From Symsagittifera roscoffensis (lineage: Eukaryota > Xenacoelomorpha > Acoela > Convolutidae): a DNA stretch of 64,000 nt. The translations under genes and the position numbers were made by a program. Location: the NCBI RefSeq assembly GCF_963678635.1, contig NC_087063.1:46728101-46792100 (forward strand), given 5' to 3'. Below, in pieces: positions 58,761 through 64,000 of this stretch. The notes beneath the pieces were generated by a model that did not search any database, was not told the DNA's origin, and was given only the letters and a program-made list of their open reading frames with translations. The first letter of the stretch is position 1. Each line of letters begins with the position of its first letter.

Positions 58761-59657
58761 CTCCTGCTTCTGGCGCATTTTTTTCCTGCACAACGGATTC
58801 AGAAACAAAACCCAAAATTTCGTTCGCTTTAGGCATTGCAACTCGATGAAACATTATAACATGATAAAATTAAAAATCAAAGCAACTCTATTTAGTGCTC
58901 GTCTTGCTTGTTTTATTCAGCAACCACACCACCGATAGCAGCACAGGTTTGTAATGTATTCGTGGATCAGGCAAAAAACAGGAAAAACACTCAAAAACAC
59001 AGGGAAACTACTGCAAGAAAAACACTCAAATCTCAATAATATGCCTCGCTTTTGTTTGTCCTGAGTTCTACAACCAACAATATGAAACAGAAGATAGTGA
59101 TCAAACCGAATCCTCTTCTTCAACGCCGATAGCCTGAAGGTGACAAAAACTATATATGCAATGAACAAAAACATCACAAATTGGACAAATCGGAAGATCT
59201 ATAGAAGATACTTGACTTGAAAAGAAAAACAAGAAAAATAAAGCAACAGAAAAACTTTGATAAAAACAGACCCCCTATGTTTTTGAGATTTTTTTTGTTG
59301 TTTTTCAAAGAGCAAGCTTTTCATAAACTTTTAATAAGATCTATGATTGAGCAGGTGAATGAAATATCTATCAAATTGATTTTAGTAATTTTTGTTCGAT
59401 GTTATAAATTGAACATAAGCTTAAGCAAATTAGTCTCTCTAACCAGAAGTAAGTCACAAGTTCGTCGAACTATTCGGCTTTAAATGATGAAACTTTTATT
59501 AGCTCTTGTAACATAACAAAAAGAATATAACGAAGAAAAAGGTACCTATATTTGTGAGCTTACAGCTTTTTCTGCTTTTCTTTCTGTTTTTTTTCTTCTA
59601 ATTTTCAAGGAAAGTACATGATTGAGAAGGTGAATGAACCTTGCTTGCAAACAAAAG

Positions 59658-59877
59658 CACACTATACAGCTTCAGCTGGGCACCAATGCTAGCATTGATA
59701 ACGAAAACTGTAAATTCCACCAGAAATCAACAGAAATCTCTAAACTGCAGCGATCTCTTAACGGTAATAAGTCACAAGTTCACAAGGTCACACTTATATT
59801 TCTATTGATTTCTGGTAAAGCTTACAGTTTTCGTTATCAAAGCTAGCATTAGTGCCCCGCTGAAGCTGTATAGTGTG
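59658..59877. mobile_element. 220-bp hairpin MITE, copy B
   Basis: Same ends as 49151-49370. The inner arms pair better here (AGCATTGATAACGAAAACTG against CAGTTTTCGTTATCAAAGCT), so copy B is closer to the original. Confidence 0.8.
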
Positions 59878-61207
59878 CTTCTTTTTGCAGCGATGATCTC
59901 TTGTTGAAAAAATAGAACACAAATCTTGCAAATCCAATGTTAACTCTTATCTGCATGCTCACTTCGCGCCGTTTCATTTATCGTTCTCGGTGGCAGTTTT
60001 TTATCAAACCAAAGTTGACCATGTATACTTCCGTTTCATAATGTGTTTTTGGATTGCTTATAAATTTATACAGCTCGCTTTTAAATTGCACTTGACAAAC
60101 AAATGTTGAGTATTTCACTTTGAAGTCCGTCATGTTTGTAAGAAAAAAGTAAATTATTGAAATCTAACGTGACAAACGTCACACCATTTTTGACAAACAG
60201 TATATTTTAAAAAAAATAATAAAAGAAAGGTCTTTGTTGTTGGTACAAAAAGGAGTTCAATTCAAACTGTCTTCGAGCCATTCTCCATAAAAGTTTCTAT
60301 TTCAATCTTTTTATTATTGCTTCAATTTCAAAAAAGGACAAAATCTTCTGGGTCTTTTCCTTGATTCAGCTAGAGTTTCTCTAATTGCAGCTTTAGAGTA
60401 TTCAATGTATATAAACAAAGAACAAAACACTGATTGCACTGGTTCGTTTGATTCACATTTTCGATTTCTAACAATTTCTGCCAGTTGTTGAGCGTTTGTT
60501 ACCGTAGCTATTACCTGTGTTTTTTCTAGTCTGGGATAAACTCTGTAAGTTCATTGAAACAATATTGAAAAGTTTTCAAAATACTTAAAACTTTTGGCTA
60601 ATTCTGCTTAAGTTTAAGTCGAGTTAAAATAATGAAGAAAACTCGGTTCATTTAAAATCGGTGCATTTAAATAATTGATTTTTGACAGGAACAAGAAAAG
60701 ATACAAATACCCAACTTTTGTACTAAGGGTTGTTTTTGTTCCAACTTTTGATTAAAGTTATAGATTTTTAATGCTTTGTTGATTTTATTTAGACCAGTCA
60801 ATCAACGAAAAAATTTTATGCCCTCAGTTCGAATTCAAAAAACTACTTTAACTGCTAAAATGTTTGGTAAAAGTGTTGTATGAATTTTACTACTTAGGAC
60901 ATATAATTAGCCTAATTTATGCGCGCCTTAAGATGTTATTATTAAGATGATTAAAGAACAATTACTTACGCGTAGCAAATTATCGAGCTCTCAAATTTGT
61001 TCATTTTTAGGGAAGTAATTGGTCATATTAATTAGCCAAAGGCTTCCAAATTTAACAAGACTGCTCGCATCAGTGCAAAGCTCTGATGTTCCGACTGCCT
61101 GTTAAGGTCTATGGCAGTAAAAACATGAAAAAACTAAATGTAAGAAAACTTAAATAATTTTTTTTAAGTTTGAGAATTTTTGTAAAAATAATCTCCCCAC
61201 ACGCAAT

Positions 61208-62396
61208 ATCAAGCACGAAGTAAGCAATCTCGCAGCTAGTAACAAATCAATTATGGCAAATAAGCTTCCTTCAACCAATTTGGAAAAATTTCTAAGAAGG
61301 ATTAAATCTCAGCTTACGCGTTAATAGCGCGAACTATATCGCGCGTTAATTGTCTAATTTGAGATATCCATTTTTGGCTGACTGACGTTAAAACTTTCTA
61401 AAGGCGGCTTTGGCGCCAATCCCAATCTATAGTAAATCTACGCCGTTTTTGACCTTTTTTCAAAAAGTTGCCTGCGGCGATACAAATTTACTCCATTTAC
61501 CGGTTTTATAGTGAATTCGGAGAGCTCAGAAAATCACTTTGGTCATTATAAAAAAAAGGTCGACAAAATTTCCAAATGTTAAACGAAAAACTGCCCCCCC
61601 CCTCGAGAATTTCTTAGATCTTCGCCTGTTTGGCGGTGTTTTAAAAAGTATTCTGAAAAACTTTGATGCCCGAGCTCGAAGCTTTTTAGTGTTTTTTAAC
61701 AAAAATTTTTTATGCAGAATTATGTGGGTTCGAAATTGCTATTATGCACTTATGGAAGTTTGGTCCATTACTTGCGTTAAAAATTAAATTGCGTTCTTGA
61801 AAATATTTAACACTAGGCAAAACGAACCGTTCTTCCAAATGAGAAAGATTTTCCAGAAAAGGCTGCTATAGTATCTGAATTTTTAAAAACTTTTAAAGAT
61901 TTTTCATTTTGAACACTCTCAAAAAAAATGAGAATCTAATGCTGAGTTGTTGTAGAAAGAAAAACTTTGATTAGTGGTCGTTAGAACATCAAGGCGAGCC
62001 TGTTACATCATCTGAATTTTAAAAATTGTTTATGGTTTTTCGTCTTAAGAAACTTCAATAAATGATGAATTGTTAAAGAAAGAGCAATATTGGTATTTTA
62101 TTATTACTCTTTTCATAATGCCTATCTAAAAAAGCTCAAAATTCAAGAAAATCGAAAATTTTTAATAAAAAATTTAATCTGAATTGAAGCAAGTCTACTA
62201 ACAATTGTCTTTATTTTTGAAGATTTAAATATTGTTCGAGGATTTTGTTAGCATAACGACATACTTCTTCTAAAATAGTTTAGGGGCGATTGGTTGGAAT
62301 TATGGCTGCTTCGCATTTTTACAAGCAGAATCGTTCTACAAAAAGATCTGTGTTGAGTTTGCGCATTCATAAATAACGATGCATTTTTTTTTTCAG
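61208..62396. other. Region upstream of the acyltransferase gene, repeat-derived
   Basis: 61360-61500 resembles 42220-42400. 61860-62095 contains two degenerate copies of a segment with ATCTGAATTTTTAAAAA. 62285-62352 resembles 40946-41022. At 61316-61352 is a small palindromic GC-rich patch (GCGTTAATAGCGCG ... CGCGCGTTAAT). A strong acceptor (TTTTTTTTTTCAG) ends at 62396. It could receive an SL trans-spliced leader or an upstream exon. Confidence 0.5.
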
Positions 62397-64000
62397 ATGG
62401 TTATTGCAGGAATGACGACCAAAATGCTTAAATTCAAACATCGCAAGCATTTAGATTCCATTCGAGGTATTTGTTGTCTTCTCGTTATTCTATTCCACTG
62501 CCACCTTCCCGCTTTCTCCAATGGCTCTGTCGGCGTCGATGTCTTCTTCGTACTTTCGGGCTACCTCATAACTTCAATTTTGCTCAGAGAACTTTACAAC
62601 AACGATCGAATAGATTTTTCCAATTTTTATTGTAGACGCTTTACCAGATTATTTCCGGCTTCATGCTTGGCTCTGATTTTAACAGCGATTATTTACATAT
62701 TTATCGAGCTCCCTGAATATACTGAACGACATAAGAATTCATTTTTGTGGTCTTCGCTTTATGGTCAAAATTGGTATGCTTTGAGAATTGCGACTGATTA
62801 TTTTACAGAAAAAGGGTCTGACCAAAGTCCAGTTATACATTTTTGGTCGCTTTCAATTGAGGAACAGTTTTATTTCATTTATCCTTTGCTAATCTCAGTT
62901 TTGTGGTCAGTTTGTCGCAAAAACTTAAAATACTTATTTTTCACTTTCGTTGGCACTTTTTTCATAACTAGTGCGTATAATATCCACTTATGGGATCAAA
63001 ACCCAATGATTTCTTATTTTTCTACTTTCGGACGTGTTTACCAACTACTTGCAGGTTCTGTTTTGGCAGTTGTTATCCTTTTGAGAGAGACAAAAAATCA
63101 GTTTAACAAGCAGCCAGAGCAGAAAGAATCAAAAATTGAAAAAGTTTCCGACTATCTTTCTGGTGGTCTGTTGGCGGTATTTGTGTTATTTGTGCTACTT
63201 TTTACCCAGATAAACAGTTTATTTTTAGGTCAAATTACAGTATTGGGATCGTTTGCTCTTTTTACGCTTCTGGAAATTTCCTCCGAGAATGGGCAAATTA
63301 AAACAAAGTTTTTTGAGAATAAAATAATTTGCTTCATTGGAAATCTCTCCTATGGCATGTACCTTTGCCACGTGCCAATCTCTAAGTTCGGAGATATTCT
63401 GGGTCTTGAGGCAGGGACTTAAATTTTGAAGCTTATCTTTAATTTTTTTAAGGATACCAATTTTCTTGATTTTCATATAAAATAAACAACTTTTAGAAAT
63501 AATTTTTGTTTTGATATTTCGTGGGAAGTTTTATGGCCTGAAATTGAGCGCAATTTTGGATCATAAGTGCCTCTGTGACTTATCAATTTGAAATACAGGG
63601 TCTTAAAAAAGTGATGTTTTAGTCTTAGTTCTTAATGCTGCCTGATTCTGAATTTTAAGTCCCTTTTTGAAGGCACTTGATGGACCATTGCGTGCAGTGC
63701 AGATATTGATTGTAACATTTCTTGCAGCAGTCGTTTTACACTTCCTGGTGGAAACTCCAACGAAGCAATTGATCGCTAAACTTAATCCCAAGCCCGTCCA
63801 TATTCTGGCTTTCTTCTTATGCTTACTTTTTCTCCAAACTGCATTTCTAGGAATAGTTTTTTCGAGCTGTAGAAGCCAGAAAGAAGCACAAGACGAACCA
63901 CTTGCTTTAGTCAACATGCAATATGAGAGTTCGACCAACTCGACCGATGAAAAATTCTATTTTCTTTGCAATGAGTTTCGCAAATTTGGAAGTATTTTCC
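62397..64000 (+). CDS. Acyltransferase 3 family membrane protein (OAC-like), 3'-partial
   Basis: An integral membrane O-acyltransferase of the acyltransferase 3 family, as in bacterial OafA and nematode oac genes. It would transfer acyl groups to an unknown acceptor. The start is taken as ATG 62397, directly after a TTTTCAG acceptor; the earlier ATG at 62379 lies in the acceptor tract. Seen: HLDSIRG (residues 18-24), the conserved His in LFHC (34), GVDVFFVLSGYLIT (46-59), RRFTRLFPA (about 79-87), HFWSLSIEEQFYFIYP (about 146-161), then several hydrophobic helices and LSYGMYLCHVPI. That frame stops at 63422. The expected continuation, LHFLVETPTKQL and another helix, lies in an open frame from about 63660 to the window end. 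An intron of about 250 bp is therefore likely (acceptor TTTTAAG at 63659; donor uncertain, 63360-63404). A C-terminal SGNH domain may follow beyond 64000. Confidence 0.92.

Larger units (their letters stand above)
51600..61207. repeat. 9.6-kb segmental duplication, copy B
   Basis: Starts at TGAACAATATAAG and ends where copy A meets the gap (ACACGCAATA). Beyond 61207 it continues into DNA not present on the left side of the gap, so the true right limit of the duplication is unknown. Confidence 0.95.

Noticed and set aside
63603..63938. 111-codon minus-strand frame
   Set aside because: Opposite to the second exon of the acyltransferase gene, whose plus-strand frame has the family motif.

Overview
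Organism. The window is AT-rich eukaryotic DNA crowded with dead transposable elements. Worm-style splice acceptors (TTTTCAG, TTTTTAG) and an OAC-type acyltransferase 3 gene at the right end fit a free-living nematode, possibly Caenorhabditis-like. The Polinton/Maverick, gypsy and BEL/Pao remnants are compatible with this. The assignment is inference, not proof. Nothing is bacterial: there are no operons, Shine-Dalgarno sites or CRISPR arrays. Layout, left part. Positions 1-2053 carry an open 675+ codon frame with no recognisable family. It is more GC-rich than its surroundings and is followed by a purine tract and an LTR-like segment. Positions 6.8-13.4 kb hold a decayed Polinton/Maverick: a possible exonuclease-like ORF, packaging ATPase, unknown ORF, DDE integrase, minor capsid (penton-like) protein, basic core protein, major capsid protein, a small two-exon Cys-rich ORF and an adenain-like protease. 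No DNA polymerase B was found. A gypsy-type integrase fragment follows at 14.6 kb. The whole stretch 1135-14872 is repeated in tandem, almost identically, at 14873-28610 (period 13,738 bp). The breakpoint lies inside the 675-codon frame and shows 2-bp microhomology. Middle. At 28.4-29.05 kb the gypsy fragment runs into a third, more diverged Polinton block (29.06-33.87 kb). A second copy of the gypsy integrase fragment (33.87-34.8 kb) follows, with its tail and a probable 3' LTR at 36731-36968. A fold-back array of GAGCGGTTT motifs sits in the gypsy tail at 35.07-35.94 kb and encloses a degenerate tRNA-Arg(UCG)-like gene. Right part. Positions 41048-50707 and 51600-61207 are two copies, a few percent different, of a 9.6-kb segment. 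They are separated by a 200-bp N gap and a 0.7-kb spacer. The right half of this segment is a BEL/Pao-type retrotransposon remnant, of which a third, older copy lies at 37.1-40.9 kb. Each recent copy holds an array of GCGGATTCCGC motifs and a 220-bp hairpin MITE. From 62397 to the window end runs an acyltransferase 3 gene, the only probable host gene. How it fits together. The Polinton genes form a virion-and-integration module, but every copy is broken. The two distinguishable Polinton lineages share the same integrase deletion, so they spread or were duplicated after inactivation. The region therefore looks like a graveyard shaped by segmental duplication. The intact orphan frame on the far left is the most interesting unexplained gene.
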